Below, piece after piece: positions 9,853 to 20,446 of a stretch of DNA of 64,000 nucleotides; the first letter of the stretch is position 1; the number at the start of each line of letters is the position of its first letter. Both the position numbers and the translations under genes were made by a program. This DNA comes from Leptospira terpstrae serovar Hualin str. LT 11-33 = ATCC 700639 (GTDB lineage Bacteria; Spirochaetota; Leptospiria; Leptospirales; Leptospiraceae). The notes beneath the pieces were generated by a model. That model was not told where the DNA came from. It did no database searches and saw only the letters and a program-made list of their open reading frames with translations. The stretch covers positions 248,001 through 312,000 of the forward strand of contig NZ_AOGW02000009.1 of NCBI RefSeq assembly GCF_000332495.1, in the 5' to 3' direction.

Positions 9853-12158
9853 AATTAAAAATAGAAAACTTCGGTATCTTTTCTAAAAAAGAATTTCCCA
9901 TTGCAAAAGTCACTGTATTTACAGGACCCAATGAATCAGGAAAAACAACCATCTTAGATGCATTTGTATCGGCACTTGTCAAAGTGGTGGGAAGTACAAA
10001 ATACGGAGCTCTTTTGAATGCTCGGTACAAACCAGACAGAAGTTCTGACTTAGGAATTACAAAACTATCCCTCTCTCAAAATTTATATTTGAACTCACTT
10101 GTGATTCGAGAAGGGAATATGGATGTAGGTTCTGAAAAGGAACTCATAAGCACCATTGAACAAACAATATTCGATAGTGGATACAATCCATCACAACTGA
10201 AAGAACAAGTAGAACAACTTTCTGCAAAATCGGGAACAAGAAAATCAGCCAAAGAATGGAATCTGGCTTTGTCTGAATTTAACGCCGCCAAACAAAAGTT
10301 TGACGAATCTGAATTGGCTCTCAATAAAATTTCCTCTCAATTTGCAGATTTACCCCTTTGGGAAAAAGAACGCCAAAACCTAAAAGAAACTTTGGCTTCA
10401 AACTTAACCGATCAGACCAAACATAAAAAACAACTGGAAGAGTTTCGCGAAACCGAAGAACACAGTGAAGCCGATCGTATTTATACCCAACTATTACAAT
10501 GGGATACTCTTGAATCGCAAACAAAACAAGAGGAAAATATTCTAAAATCTGACTGGGATAAAAAAGCAAAAACTCTGGATGGAGAAACCAAATCCTTAGA
10601 ACAAAAACTTTCCCTAACAAAAGAAAGAATAGAAACATCGGAATCAAAATGGGAATCCTACAAAGTACAAAAATCACAAGCAGACCAAAAGTCCAAAAAA
10701 CTAGAATCGTATTTTGATTTTTTTGAAACCTGGAAACAAACCCTCCGCAAGTTCCAAGAAGAATCTCCCGTGGTTCAAAAAACAGTTTGGAATCCGTTGT
10801 ACAGAAGTTTGGCGGGAGGATCTGGGGTTTTAGGGATTTTTTCTCTTATTTTTTCACTATTTTCTGACTTTGGAATTTGGGTCTATTCTGCGCCCGCCAT
10901 TCTTTTGATTGTTAGTTTTTATTTTTATTCCCGCGCCAAAGAAATCCAAATTGAAAAAGATGAGCCGAAATGGAATGAAATGATTCGCAGGATTGCAACG
11001 GAAATGGAAACCAAAACTTTGGGAGAATGGAAACCCGACTCACTTAGTATGGAATCTATTTCTCTTACTTTCCAAAGATTTGATAGAGAATATACAAAAC
11101 AAAAACTCGAATTGGAAAGTTTGAATTCTACAATGTCGAACATGGAAGAAGAAATCTCCAGGCTTCGGGCAGAGGAGAAAAAAACAAAAGAAATACTTTT
11201 GGAAAAAGAAAAAGAATTAACTACAATTTGGCGAGAAGCGGGTGTACATTCTCTTTCTGAACTTTCGGAGTTGTTTGTTCAAATTCGGTTAAAACAAGAA
11301 AAATTACATACCTTAGAAGAATCGTTAAAAAACGTATCCAAAAAATGGGGAAATATTGATTTAGGAGAGTTAAAACTCAAACTAAAAGATAAACTCAGTG
11401 ATTTTGAAAAAAAAGGAGTTCCCAAATCTTTTTCTTCGGAAGATCGAGTCGCCAAACAAAGATTAGAAAACACAATCCAGTCGTTTGCCGATTCTATCCG
11501 AGACTTAGAACGTAAGTTAGTGGACTTGGAAAAAAAGTTAGATACGGGCAAAGCTGTATTGGAATCGCAAATGGTCCCAGCTCAAAAAGAATGGGAACAG
11601 ACCAAAAGAGATTTAGAAACAAAAGAAAAATGGAAAAATGATTTGGATAGAAACTTCCAAGCATTGGAAGTATTGTCTGAAATTTTTTCTGAGATGCAGG
11701 TGGAAAGTACGGACAAAATGTCTTCCTTGGTTAAGTCTTTACAAACCCGAATGGATGCTTTAAAAGGTTCTCTTCCTTCTAAACAAATCCAATGGAATGG
11801 ATTTTCAGATGAAATTCAGGTCACAACCGATTCTTCTCAGGAGAGTTTGGCATTTGCCAATCTGTCTACAGGAACCAAAGAACAAGTTTCTTTCGTGTTA
11901 CGTTTGGAATATGCGTTTCGGATTGGAAAACAATTCAACTTACCCTATCTTTTGTTAGATGAGCCATTTCGTCATATGGATGCAAGTCGAAGGGATTCTG
12001 CTTTGGCCTACACACTTCAGTGTATTGCTAACGCAGAGGAAGATTGGCGAGTTGTGTTTTTTAGTTTTGATGGGGAAATTGTTTCCAAAATCAAAGAATT
12101 GGCAGCGGGATTAAACCTCCCCTGCCAAATCCATGAATTGACTAAACCAATTTCTTAG
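9849..12158 (+). CDS. SbcC/YhaN-like AAA ATPase with central membrane segment
   Basis: 769-aa Rad50/SbcC-type ATPase. Walker A is [14 protein letters not shown] near residue 27. Long coiled coils flank the middle, and the C-terminus has NLSTGTKEQ (signature) and [11 protein letters not shown] (Walker B and D-loop). It lacks an obvious CxxC zinc hook. Instead two adjacent hydrophobic helices (about residues 318-358, [19 protein letters not shown] and [15 protein letters not shown]) sit at the coiled-coil apex, as in Bacillus YhaN. That suggests membrane tethering of the coil tip. It is coupled to the upstream nuclease gene and overlaps the convergent tpx gene by 17 bp at its 3' end. Confidence 0.8.
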   Translation: MKLKIENFGIFSKKEFPIAKVTVFTGPNESGKTTILDAFVSALVKVVGSTKYGALLNARYKPDRSSDLGITKLSLSQNLYLNSLVIREGNMDVGSEKELISTIEQTIFDSGYNPSQLKEQVEQLSAKSGTRKSAKEWNLALSEFNAAKQKFDESELALNKISSQFADLPLWEKERQNLKETLASNLTDQTKHKKQLEEFRETEEHSEADRIYTQLLQWDTLESQTKQEENILKSDWDKKAKTLDGETKSLEQKLSLTKERIETSESKWESYKVQKSQADQKSKKLESYFDFFETWKQTLRKFQEESPVVQKTVWNPLYRSLAGGSGVLGIFSLIFSLFSDFGIWVYSAPAILLIVSFYFYSRAKEIQIEKDEPKWNEMIRRIATEMETKTLGEWKPDSLSMESISLTFQRFDREYTKQKLELESLNSTMSNMEEEISRLRAEEKKTKEILLEKEKELTTIWREAGVHSLSELSELFVQIRLKQEKLHTLEESLKNVSKKWGNIDLGELKLKLKDKLSDFEKKGVPKSFSSEDRVAKQRLENTIQSFADSIRDLERKLVDLEKKLDTGKAVLESQMVPAQKEWEQTKRDLETKEKWKNDLDRNFQALEVLSEIFSEMQVESTDKMSSLVKSLQTRMDALKGSLPSKQIQWNGFSDEIQVTTDSSQESLAFANLSTGTKEQVSFVLRLEYAFRIGKQFNLPYLLLDEPFRHMDASRRDSALAYTLQCIANAEEDWRVVFFSFDGEIVSKIKELAAGLNLPCQIHELTKPIS

Positions 12159-12657
12159 CTTCCGCAAGAACTGTATCGTAATTAGGTTCACTTCCAATTT
12201 CTGGTACAAGTTCTGTATACCGAATGATATCGTCTTTATCCACAACGAAGACCGCACGTGCAGAAAGACCAGCAAGAGGTCCCGCGGCAATATGAGTTCC
12301 ATAATTTTTTGAAAAAGAAAAATCTTTGAACTGAGATCCTGTAATCAGATTTTCAGAATCGATTCCTTCTGTCGTACAAAAACGTTTCATAGCAAAAGGA
12401 AGGTCACCTGAGATGATAAGAGTTGTGATTCCATTTTCTTTGGCTGCTTTTTCGTTAAACTTCTTAGTTTCCAACGCACAAACAGCTGTATCCAAACTTG
12501 GAACGGCTACTAGAATTTTTACTTTTCCTGCTAAATCTTTTAATGTAAGATCACCTAAATCTTGTTTTGCGACTCTAAAGTCAGGCGCTTTGTCCCCTGG
12601 TTTGGGAATATTACCTTCGAGAGGAACTGGATTTCCTTTGAGTGTTACTTGTGCCAT
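12142..12657 (-). CDS. tpx: thiol peroxidase
   Basis: 171-aa atypical 2-Cys peroxiredoxin that reduces hydrogen and alkyl peroxides with thioredoxin as donor. The peroxidatic Cys60 lies in [11 protein letters not shown] and the resolving Cys94 in KRFCTTEG, the Tpx spacing. Other Tpx features are the [13 protein letters not shown] start and [20 protein letters not shown] end. An AAGGAG site (reading AAAAAAGGAGATAAC) precedes the ATG. Cytoplasmic, monocistronic; its 3' end overlaps the convergent ATPase gene. Confidence 0.93.
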   Translation of the reverse strand: MAQVTLKGNPVPLEGNIPKPGDKAPDFRVAKQDLGDLTLKDLAGKVKILVAVPSLDTAVCALETKKFNEKAAKENGITTLIISGDLPFAMKRFCTTEGIDSENLITGSQFKDFSFSKNYGTHIAAGPLAGLSARAVFVVDKDDIIRYTELVPEIGSEPNYDTVLAEAKKLV

Positions 12658-12691
12658 TGTTATCTCCTTTTTTTAGACTAATTCTAACCTT

Positions 12692-13825
12692 TCAGTGAAT
12701 GGATTCTTCGGGAAGGATTTTTTCCATCCATTCTAAAGATTCCGTAAGTTCCCCTTTTCGAATGGACGCACTTAGAATGTGCACTCGGTCGAGTAACCAG
12801 GTAGGGGAGAGGTCTGTAATGTCACGAAACGCCTCTAATTCTTCTTTGTTTAAAGTTCCATCGAAGGAGGAACAAAGGGCAAAGATAGCAATAGGCCATT
12901 TTCTTTCTTCTGTTGAGAGTTTTTGGAAGGAAAACACAAACTCGTTCCAATCATCTAAGTTTTTTAATTTGTCGCGTTCGGGCAAAAGTCCAATGAGTCC
13001 AAAGAGCAAATATTCAAAGTTAGGATGGAAAGTTTTCGTAAAAACTATAGAGAGGGCGACGGCTCTCACAGCTGATTCAATTAATGTTTTTTTTCTTTCC
13101 TTTGCTTTGATTTTGAATAACATCGCATCGGATAATTTTCTTGTAATGATCCGTTTGCGTAATTCGTACAAAATGATATAGGTGGTGACACTGTCCCAAA
13201 TTCCTGTGACAGGCCCTGAAATGTATTCGATTAAAAACCTTAGTCCTGTCCTTCCTAGAAAAACCTTTAACAAAAGTTTTGCGAAAATATTCGAAAGGAA
13301 TACTTTGCTTTTATACAAAATTGTCCGAAAAAACAAGGCCCTTTCATTTAGGTGTTTGTAAGGATCAATCCCATACAATCGGATCCTGGGGTCAGGAATT
13401 TCCAAAACCAAACGTGCCATCATCCCTGGAATTGGTGTGATGAGTTCCGGTTCCTCAGCTAGAGCAATGTCTGCATACTTTGCCATCCGATAGGAAAGAT
13501 AAAATCCCAATCGAAAGAGGAGATAAAATTCGATGAATGTAGCCATGGCCAAAAGAATCACAAATCCTGAAAGCGAAAGGAAGGAGAGTGATTCCCATGG
13601 CCAAAAGGAAAGTGGGGGAAGGTGAGTAGTAAGATAAACAAAGGCAACAGAAGGCAAAAATCCAATCCAAAAAGACCAAAAAAAACCCCAAAAGAGGAGA
13701 GTTCTAGAATGGTAGGCAAAACTTTTCCCAGAATCTTCGAGTTTTCCCGATTGGGAGCCAATGGAGATGAGAACCCGGCGACCCCACTGTTCTAAAAAAC
13801 CCGGCTTGTAACGTTCTGTACTCAT
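12692..13825 (-). CDS. uncharacterised membrane protein
   Basis: I do not recognise this 377-aa protein. Two long hydrophobic regions lie near residues 40-65 and 80-108 (FFWSFWIGFLPSVAFVYL and LSLSGFVILLAMATFIEFYL), followed by a mostly soluble, basic C-terminal two-thirds. One stretch around DSVTTYIILYELRKRIITRKLSD looks like an amphipathic helix. The frame extends to a GTG at 13861; the ATG at 13825 is preferred because the longer N-terminus has no support. It is upstream of and co-directional with tpx, 35 bp apart, and divergent from the desaturase. A role cannot be assigned. Confidence 0.65.
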   Translation of the reverse strand: MSTERYKPGFLEQWGRRVLISIGSQSGKLEDSGKSFAYHSRTLLFWGFFWSFWIGFLPSVAFVYLTTHLPPLSFWPWESLSFLSLSGFVILLAMATFIEFYLLFRLGFYLSYRMAKYADIALAEEPELITPIPGMMARLVLEIPDPRIRLYGIDPYKHLNERALFFRTILYKSKVFLSNIFAKLLLKVFLGRTGLRFLIEYISGPVTGIWDSVTTYIILYELRKRIITRKLSDAMLFKIKAKERKKTLIESAVRAVALSIVFTKTFHPNFEYLLFGLIGLLPERDKLKNLDDWNEFVFSFQKLSTEERKWPIAIFALCSSFDGTLNKEELEAFRDITDLSPTWLLDRVHILSASIRKGELTESLEWMEKILPEESIH

Positions 13826-13884
13826 ATTTTTTTGCAACCGAACTCCTGGATTAGGACTCACACTCCATGAAACAGGAATTCTCT

Positions 13885-14973
13885 ATGACGACACAAGCTG
13901 AAATCAAATCCCAAATCCCGATCGATTGGGTGACTACCATATTTTTACTCACTTCTCCTCTCGTGGGGATCTTCGGATCTCTTTACTTCTATCTTTATGA
14001 TACCATTCACTTAGGTACTTGGGCCTTATTTGTATTTTATTTTTTTGCTACAGGTATGGGAATTACAGTTGGATACCATAGACTTTTTTCACACAAAGCT
14101 TATGAAGCAAAAGCTCCCGTCAAACTTTGGTTACTTCTTTTTGGAGCTGCCGCTTTTCAATCCACTGCCCTCGAATGGAGTGAGGACCACCGCATCCACC
14201 ACAGATTTGTGGATACAGATAAAGATCCCTATTCCATAAGAAAAGGATTTTGGTTTGCCCATATTGGTTGGTTATTTCGTAAAAGGAAGTATGTGCAACA
14301 AGGCGTACAAGATTTAGCAAATGACCCGCTCGTACTTTGGCAACATAAACATTTTTATTCGATATCCATCTTCATGTGTTTTATCCTTCCAGGTCTTATC
14401 ACTATGTTATGGGGTTCGTTTTTAGAAGGATTTTTTGTCGCTGGTTTTTTAAGACTTTTTGTAGTTCACCAGTTCACATTTTTTATCAACAGTGCCTGCC
14501 ATGTTTGGGGAGAAAGAACTTTCTCCAAAGAACAAACGGCTCGAGACAATTGGATCATCGCCTTTTTTACATTTGGTGAAGGATTTCATAACTTCCACCA
14601 TGAATTCCAATCGGACTATCGGAATGGAATTCGTTGGTTTGATTATGATCCATCCAAATGGATGATCAAAGCTCTTTCCTATTTAGGTCTCACTTATAAC
14701 TTAAAAAAAGTTTCTGAAGAAAAAATTTTACAAAAGACTATGTTTCTGAAAGAAAAAGAAACTCTTCATAAGTATACTAATGTTAGTGAAGACAAACTGC
14801 GTCATTGGGAAGAACAACTGGCAAGTTTACGTGAATCGGCATTACAAGAATACCAAAAATGGAAACAAGCAAAACAATCCTCTAGCGAAAAAGAAGCGGG
14901 AGTGTTAAAAAAGAACTTTGAACAAACCAAAGCCAGTTGGGAAAAACTTCTCGGCCAGCCACTTTTTACTTAA
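13885..14973 (+). CDS. acyl-CoA/delta-9 fatty-acid desaturase
   Basis: About 362-aa membrane di-iron desaturase. The three histidine boxes are intact: HRLFSH, EDHRIHHRF and GEGFHNFHHEF, separated by hydrophobic pairs of TM helices. The layout is that of the stearoyl-CoA delta-9 desaturase family. It would introduce a double bond in acyl chains to adjust membrane fluidity. The last 80 residues form a charged coiled-coil tail (DKLRHWEEQLASLRESALQ), unusual for the family. I place the start at the ATG at 13885, with AGGAA 9 nt upstream, rather than the in-frame ATG at 13867. The 3' end overlaps the convergent kinase gene by 4 bp. Confidence 0.88.
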   Translation: MTTQAEIKSQIPIDWVTTIFLLTSPLVGIFGSLYFYLYDTIHLGTWALFVFYFFATGMGITVGYHRLFSHKAYEAKAPVKLWLLLFGAAAFQSTALEWSEDHRIHHRFVDTDKDPYSIRKGFWFAHIGWLFRKRKYVQQGVQDLANDPLVLWQHKHFYSISIFMCFILPGLITMLWGSFLEGFFVAGFLRLFVVHQFTFFINSACHVWGERTFSKEQTARDNWIIAFFTFGEGFHNFHHEFQSDYRNGIRWFDYDPSKWMIKALSYLGLTYNLKKVSEEKILQKTMFLKEKETLHKYTNVSEDKLRHWEEQLASLRESALQEYQKWKQAKQSSSEKEAGVLKKNFEQTKASWEKLLGQPLFT

Positions 14974-16796
14974 CCTCGAATTTCCCGAAAGATTTCTTTT
15001 GGGATACTGGGAACGTCTCCTGGACCAACTAACGGTAAATATACCATAAACAAAGTTCGTCCCGGAGCCGATTCCACTTCAATCCTACCTTTGTGTTTTT
15101 CGATAATCCCTTTCACAATCCCGAGACCAAGTCCTGTTCCTTCTCCTTGGTCTTTTGTAGTAAAGAAAGGATCCCAAATTTTATCTTTGATTTCCGAAGG
15201 AATCCCCGATCCATTGTCTTCAAAACTAATCAGTACATAATCTTCCCCAATCCTTTTTGAGGAGATTATCAGTTTTGGATGTTCCACTTTTTTCATCGCA
15301 TGGATGGCGTTGGTGATTAGGTTTGTCCACACTTGGTTGAGTTCATCAATATTACAACGAACTGGTGGAATACTTCCATATACCCTTTCAATTTCTACAC
15401 CATGTTTGATTTGGTTTTGCATAATCACGAGGGTGTTTTCTAAACCTTCGTGTAAATCACAAACAGCATAAGAAGCTTGGCCCAAGTGAGAATAATACTT
15501 TAATGCTTTGACAATTCTAACAATATTACGAATGGCATATTTGATGTTTTTGATATTTCTCTGAAGGCTCAAAGTATTCTTTAACATTTCAAATGTTTCT
15601 TTCCCTCCCGTTTTCCAAATGCGAATCAGTTCCTCTTGCATATGCAAAAGATGGTGGTCGATAAGAAAGTTTGAAAGATCAGAAGCATTGTTTTCAGGAA
15701 TCCCATCTTGGATGAATCGAAACTTAGTTTCCTTTTTTAATTTAAATTTATCTTTAGGATCTATTTTTGCAGCCGGATCCTCTTTTACAAAACTAAAGAG
15801 AATGTCTAGGTAAATGGAACGAAAGTCGGGATTTTGAATGAGATGGGTGATGTCACCCAAGTGAGATAAAACAAAAACTAGGTTTGCATCCAAGTTGTCC
15901 GCTGCCCCATTGATCACTGCTGCTGGGGTATTGATTTCATGAGCAATACCCGCAACCATCACCCCAAGAGAGGCCATTTTTTCAGACTGGACAAGGTGAG
16001 CTTGGGTTTCTTCTAACTCTTTCGTTCGTTCTCTCACTTTAGCTTCCAAAGTTTCGGTTAGATTTAACAGCTGTTGGTAAATCATCGAATTTGAAAGAGA
16101 CATGAGGGATACGGAAAGGATTTCTAATATGATTTCAATTTCTTCTATATCGTAAATTTTCCCTTCTTTATGTTTTCCAAGAAGGATAAATCCCACGAGG
16201 CTTGATTTAATGGAAAGTGTAGCCACTAACTCTGATTTGGTTTCTTTGAAAAAATCTAATGCTTGTTTTGCTATCTTTGCGTGATTGGGAGAGGCAAACT
16301 GCAAAAAGTTTTCTTTGATATGGATTCCTTCTCTTTCGGAAAGCCAAAGTAAAAAAGGATCGAACACCGGTATCGAAGGTAACTGCGAAAACTTTTGGTC
16401 TCGTGATTCCAAAAAGGGCCTGGGTCGAAACTGCCCCTCTCTTTCGTCCCAAGTATACACTTGCACAAAGTCAGCAGGGATTTTGGATGCGAGAAATTGG
16501 CTGATGGTATCGCTAATTTGGTCTGGGTCATTGAAGGAAATGAGTTCTTCTTTGAATTTTTCTAAGGCAAAAAGATTTTGGACGAGTTCATCTCGTTTTT
16601 TAGGTTTTTCTGTACTTTGCGATAAACGTTTTCTGCGTAAAAAGAACAAAAGAGAAAGAGTCAAAAACCCCAAGACAAAGCTTGGGATCACGAAGTTTTT
16701 TGTGGAATCTGAGGTGCTTAAGGCATAGGCAAAAACAAACCAGCTAAAAGAGGAAAGGATTATGATTCCAAAAGGAAAGAAAACTTGTGTTTGCAT
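14970..16796 (-). CDS. membrane sensor histidine kinase with GAF domain
   Basis: 608 aa. Two N-terminal TM helices (about residues 5-25 and 35-52) precede a GAF-like sensor domain (about 60-240) and a coiled coil starting LNLTETLEAKVRERTKELEET. The phosphoacceptor region has AHEINTPAAVING (His in the H-box). The ATPase domain shows N box NLITNAIHAMKK, G1 DNGSGIP and G2 GEGTGLGLGIVKG. There is a long insertion between the H-box and the N box, which is known in Leptospira-type hybrid-less kinases. No response regulator is adjacent, so the partner is encoded elsewhere. Signal unknown. Confidence 0.88.
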   Translation of the reverse strand: MQTQVFFPFGIIILSSFSWFVFAYALSTSDSTKNFVIPSFVLGFLTLSLLFFLRRKRLSQSTEKPKKRDELVQNLFALEKFKEELISFNDPDQISDTISQFLASKIPADFVQVYTWDEREGQFRPRPFLESRDQKFSQLPSIPVFDPFLLWLSEREGIHIKENFLQFASPNHAKIAKQALDFFKETKSELVATLSIKSSLVGFILLGKHKEGKIYDIEEIEIILEILSVSLMSLSNSMIYQQLLNLTETLEAKVRERTKELEETQAHLVQSEKMASLGVMVAGIAHEINTPAAVINGAADNLDANLVFVLSHLGDITHLIQNPDFRSIYLDILFSFVKEDPAAKIDPKDKFKLKKETKFRFIQDGIPENNASDLSNFLIDHHLLHMQEELIRIWKTGGKETFEMLKNTLSLQRNIKNIKYAIRNIVRIVKALKYYSHLGQASYAVCDLHEGLENTLVIMQNQIKHGVEIERVYGSIPPVRCNIDELNQVWTNLITNAIHAMKKVEHPKLIISSKRIGEDYVLISFEDNGSGIPSEIKDKIWDPFFTTKDQGEGTGLGLGIVKGIIEKHKGRIEVESAPGRTLFMVYLPLVGPGDVPSIPKEIFREIRG

Positions 16797-16845
16797 GTCA
16801 TCTGTATAGAATGTAAGAACTAGATTATTTTAATGAAGAATCCAC

Positions 16846-17799
16846 TTGGGTAAAGAACTATTTACAATCGCTCGTATCTTTGGAGCTTATTACGAAATTT
16901 ATTCAGAAGGAACCACGTATGTACGTGCCGTTCTTAAGGGCAAACTTCGGTTAAAGGATTCAGGAGAGCGCCATCCCTTTGTTGTGGGAGATATGGTCCT
17001 TGCCGAAAAATCTTCTGGCGAAGAGTGGGTCATATCCGAACGAATGGAACGAAAGAATTACTTAACAAGAAAGAGTGATCGAGGCGACAGTCATGTGTTA
17101 TGTGCAAACTTAGACCAATTAGCCATCCTTGCTTCTTGTAAAGATCCGGAAACAAAACCCGGATTTATCGACCGTTTGCTTGCAGCTGCTTATCATACAC
17201 AAATTCCCCCACTCATCATTTTTACCAAAAAAGATCTCATCACTGAGGAAGAAATCGAAGAACGAGAAGTTTACTACCGTGAGTTAGGTTATGAGGTGAT
17301 GACGGTTTCTCTACTTTCAGAAGAATCCATCCAACCATTGTGGGATAGAATCCGTGGGAAACGAACCTTTCTTTGTGGAAACTCAGGCGTGGGGAAGTCC
17401 ACACTCATGAACCATCTCCAAAAAAAGACAGTGCAGAGGACAAACCTAATCAGTGGCACGACCAAAAAAGGCAAACACACAACCACCAATTCCTTTGCTT
17501 TATTTTTAGAAGAAAACACTGTCCTGATCGATTCTCCAGGAGTCAAAGAATGGGGCATCTTACACCTGACACCCGTCGAACTTTGGGAAAGTTTTCCCGA
17601 ATTACGAAAGATTAAAGAAACATGTAAGGAAATTTATTGCTGTGAACTAGGTTCTGAGTGTTCCATGCGAAAACACCTTAACGAGTCTATGGATGAAACC
17701 CGAAAAAAGAGCTTAGAATCCATGATTGAGAGCCTAGAAAACCCCCACAGGGTGACAAGAAGGGATCATTGGACCAAAGCTGTCACAAAAAGGCATTAG
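16846..17799 (+). CDS. rsgA: ribosome small-subunit-dependent GTPase A
   Basis: 317-aa circularly permuted GTPase that acts late in 30S subunit assembly. An N-terminal OB-fold (residues about 5-75) is followed by TKKDL (G4), GNSGVGKSTLMN (G1) and DSPGVKEWG (G3), the permuted order diagnostic of RsgA. The C-terminal zinc knuckle is CKEIYCCELGSEC. The start is a TTG at 16846 without an obvious ribosome-binding site; no in-frame ATG lies close upstream. Cytoplasmic, single gene. Confidence 0.92.
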   Translation: MGKELFTIARIFGAYYEIYSEGTTYVRAVLKGKLRLKDSGERHPFVVGDMVLAEKSSGEEWVISERMERKNYLTRKSDRGDSHVLCANLDQLAILASCKDPETKPGFIDRLLAAAYHTQIPPLIIFTKKDLITEEEIEEREVYYRELGYEVMTVSLLSEESIQPLWDRIRGKRTFLCGNSGVGKSTLMNHLQKKTVQRTNLISGTTKKGKHTTTNSFALFLEENTVLIDSPGVKEWGILHLTPVELWESFPELRKIKETCKEIYCCELGSECSMRKHLNESMDETRKKSLESMIESLENPHRVTRRDHWTKAVTKRH

Positions 17800-17864
17800 G
17801 GAAAAGAGTTGCCAAGCACTCAGTTGTTATCTATTCTTAGAATGTTATTTCCGGAGGAAGGAAT

Positions 17865-18836
17865 ATGAAACGTACAATAATCAATCAGTTGTCGGTATTG
17901 GGATTTGTGGCAATTTTTGCCATATTTTTCACTGCTTGCCAAAAAGATTCTAAAGAATCTGTAACAACTGTTACAGATAAATCCCAACAAGAAAGTAATG
18001 TTGTAGTTGCCTTTGTAAAAGGTGATGTGGTTGTGATCCGTGAAAGTGGACAAGTGAAACCAAACTTAGGTGATGTTTTAACTTCCAAAGATACAATTGT
18101 AACTGGCCAAAATGGTTCGGTCGAAATTCTTGTTGGCGAAGACGGAGTTTTGAAATTAAACAAAAATACTTCTCTTAGCGTAAGCCAAGCATTTGCCGCA
18201 AACGATGGTTCTCGCGCTACAGAAGTGAACATGCAATACGGAAAACTAGTGACTGTTCTACGCAAAGAAAGAAAAACAGAATCTTTCAGTGTTGTCACTC
18301 CTACTTCGATTGCGGGTGTTCGTGGAACGATCTTCCTAACCAATGTGGAAAATCCATCAGCTAAAGGTGGAAACGTTGCTTGTGGTTCTGGAAACTGCGT
18401 TGTAAAGTATACTGTACTTGATGGTGCGGTTGCGATCCGTAAATCAAACTCAGAGAATGAAATCGTAGTCGACAAACAGAAAACAGCTGAAGTCGGAAAT
18501 GAAACTAAACTTTCTGATAAAATGATCAAACCAATGGACAAACAATCCCTTTCAGAGATGAAAGAAATGTTGGCTTTTGAAAATACTAAGATGTTACAAT
18601 TTGAGTCTCTTGCAAATGAACTTAAGTCCAACAACGAAGAACTTCAAAAATTAAACATTGGATCTTCAGTAGAAGAATTGGAAAAAGCAGCAAAATCTCG
18701 TGAGATTACTAAATCTAAATCAGACGAAGTGATCACAACTGCTAAGTCTATCGAAGATTCTAAATACATTAAAAAAGATGTTCAGAAAGATTCCCTAAAA
18801 TTGGCACCAAAAGAGAGTTTTGATAAGACGAAATGA
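17865..18836 (+). CDS. FecR-domain lipoprotein
   Basis: 323-aa lipoprotein: the signal sequence ends FFTAC (lipobox, Cys near 25). Residues about 45-160 form a FecR-like beta domain with the pattern GDVLTSKDTIVTGQNGSVEILVGEDG and a TSIAGVRGT motif. The rest is a Lys/Glu-rich helical tail. A strong CCGGAGGAAGG ribosome-binding site precedes the ATG. Its stop overlaps the next ATG (ATGAGA), and that gene overlaps the third, so the three lipoproteins form one translationally coupled operon. FecR-like domains without an anti-sigma context usually act in envelope scaffolding; that is inference here. Confidence 0.85.
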   Translation: MKRTIINQLSVLGFVAIFAIFFTACQKDSKESVTTVTDKSQQESNVVVAFVKGDVVVIRESGQVKPNLGDVLTSKDTIVTGQNGSVEILVGEDGVLKLNKNTSLSVSQAFAANDGSRATEVNMQYGKLVTVLRKERKTESFSVVTPTSIAGVRGTIFLTNVENPSAKGGNVACGSGNCVVKYTVLDGAVAIRKSNSENEIVVDKQKTAEVGNETKLSDKMIKPMDKQSLSEMKEMLAFENTKMLQFESLANELKSNNEELQKLNIGSSVEELEKAAKSREITKSKSDEVITTAKSIEDSKYIKKDVQKDSLKLAPKESFDKTK

Positions 18837-20446
18837 GATATGTTTATTTACCGGTCCTTTGTTTTTTAGTCGGTTATTGTTCTTCGGTCACAAAGATCGA
18901 AACTTTAAATCGAAGTTTTACAAAACCTAAGTTCATCACTCCAGAACCGGGTGAGTCGGAACCCCTTCCTTCGGGCAGAGATTACAAAGAACGACTGGTA
19001 AATAAATCCACTCCTTATTTTTCACTCCTCTGGAAACAAGTTCCAGAGGAGTTTTCAAAATCTGACCTTTTGTTACTCGAAGAGAAAGTCCTCTTCCCAC
19101 ACAACAAACTGGGTATTTACAAAAAAGCCCCCAAGGATCCAGATCCAAAATTTTCGGAAGTTTCTGATTTAGATTTGGTTTTGGAATTGTCTCTCACTCG
19201 CAGTGCCGAAAGACATTCGATTGAAGTCCAATACAAAGATCCTGTTTTGTCGCAAAACTATGGCAAGGCGATCTTTGTTTACCAAGAAGAAAAAGAACCT
19301 GTAACCAAGTCATTAAAATCATTTGACGTTTTCCATGGAAAAAGACAACTCCAACCTTTGACAGGAAGTGTCCCTGTGTATTTTGCAGAAGTTTCTTCCC
19401 CATCGGAAGATGAATTACGAAATTATTTTACTTCCTCCTTACGTGGAAATGCCTCAGTGTTTTCTACCTCACCAGGTACCACAATTTATTTGGATGGTGT
19501 GGAAGTGGGTAAAGCTCCTTTACTTTCCTATTCCCTTATCAATGGAAAACATACTTTATCCTTTGCAAAACCTGGTAAAGATCCAGTGAAACGAAATATC
19601 TTAATTCGTGCAGGGAAAACCACACGTGTGTTCCAAGAATGGAACGACGACATATCCCAAGGAACCATTGTGATTTCTAGTTTTCCCGCTGGTCTCGACA
19701 TCGTAGTGGATGGCCAAAAAAAAGGGAAAACACAATATGCGGAATCGGGAGTTCCTTACGGAAGTTATCCGATCCAATTCATTCGAACCCAAAACGATTC
19801 TCATTTTGAATATGCAAAAGCGGGAATCAAAATTAGACCAAAACAAATTACCTCCATTGCGTTACCTATATCTTTGGAAGATGGAGTAGGTTGGGAATCC
19901 GAAGAATTTTGGAATCTGACTTCAGCTTCGCCGAATTTTTCTGCGACATTTCCTGGCAAACTTACCTTTGCCAAAAACAAAGACCTTCCTACTGGTTGGT
20001 ATGGAGTGTATTCTGAAGATCTCATTCCGGATTACCTCGAAGCCGAACTTGTGTTAGATCTTGTTAAGGATATAAATGGAGCAGTTGGTTTGTCTTTTAC
20101 TGACCACAACCAAAATGCCATTCTTGTTTATGTCGACAAAACAGACTTTCATATCATAAAGTTTTCAGCAGAAGAAAAAGAAGCACCTGTTCGTTCTTCC
20201 TATCGTTGGAACAAAGAAGATGAACTCAAGGGTAGAAGTATCAAACTTTCGACTGATATCGAAAAGAAGATGATTCGATTGTCTTTGGGTAATAAAACTG
20301 TGGAAGAACTTCCATGGAATTTTGAAACTTTTTGGAATTTGGGAGTTTTGACTCCACATAACGCGCCTTTAACGGGCACACCTCTTCGAGGTTTAAAAAT
20401 ACGATATCCTGATATGGTTAAGTTTGAGGAAAGGCTCCAAAAATGA
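18833..20446 (+). CDS. PEGA-domain lipoprotein
   Basis: 537 aa. Signal peptide YLPVLCFLVGYC gives a lipobox Cys near residue 16. Around residues 205-250 a PEGA motif is clear (STSPGTTIYLDGVEVGKAP ... GKHTLSF), and a second copy follows (SSFPAGLDIVVDGQKKGKT). The C-terminal 200 residues resemble a concanavalin-like beta sandwich, with segments such as GAVGLSFTDHNQNAILVYVD. PEGA modules are found in surface proteins and may bind glycans. It is middle gene of the FecR-PEGA-TPR operon, overlapping both neighbours by 4 bp. Confidence 0.8.
   Translation: MRYVYLPVLCFLVGYCSSVTKIETLNRSFTKPKFITPEPGESEPLPSGRDYKERLVNKSTPYFSLLWKQVPEEFSKSDLLLLEEKVLFPHNKLGIYKKAPKDPDPKFSEVSDLDLVLELSLTRSAERHSIEVQYKDPVLSQNYGKAIFVYQEEKEPVTKSLKSFDVFHGKRQLQPLTGSVPVYFAEVSSPSEDELRNYFTSSLRGNASVFSTSPGTTIYLDGVEVGKAPLLSYSLINGKHTLSFAKPGKDPVKRNILIRAGKTTRVFQEWNDDISQGTIVISSFPAGLDIVVDGQKKGKTQYAESGVPYGSYPIQFIRTQNDSHFEYAKAGIKIRPKQITSIALPISLEDGVGWESEEFWNLTSASPNFSATFPGKLTFAKNKDLPTGWYGVYSEDLIPDYLEAELVLDLVKDINGAVGLSFTDHNQNAILVYVDKTDFHIIKFSAEEKEAPVRSSYRWNKEDELKGRSIKLSTDIEKKMIRLSLGNKTVEELPWNFETFWNLGVLTPHNAPLTGTPLRGLKIRYPDMVKFEERLQK

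Noticed and set aside
12692..13181. Long + strand ORF opposite the membrane-protein gene
   Set aside because: It is antisense to a membrane protein with good coding features; no start site and atypical composition.
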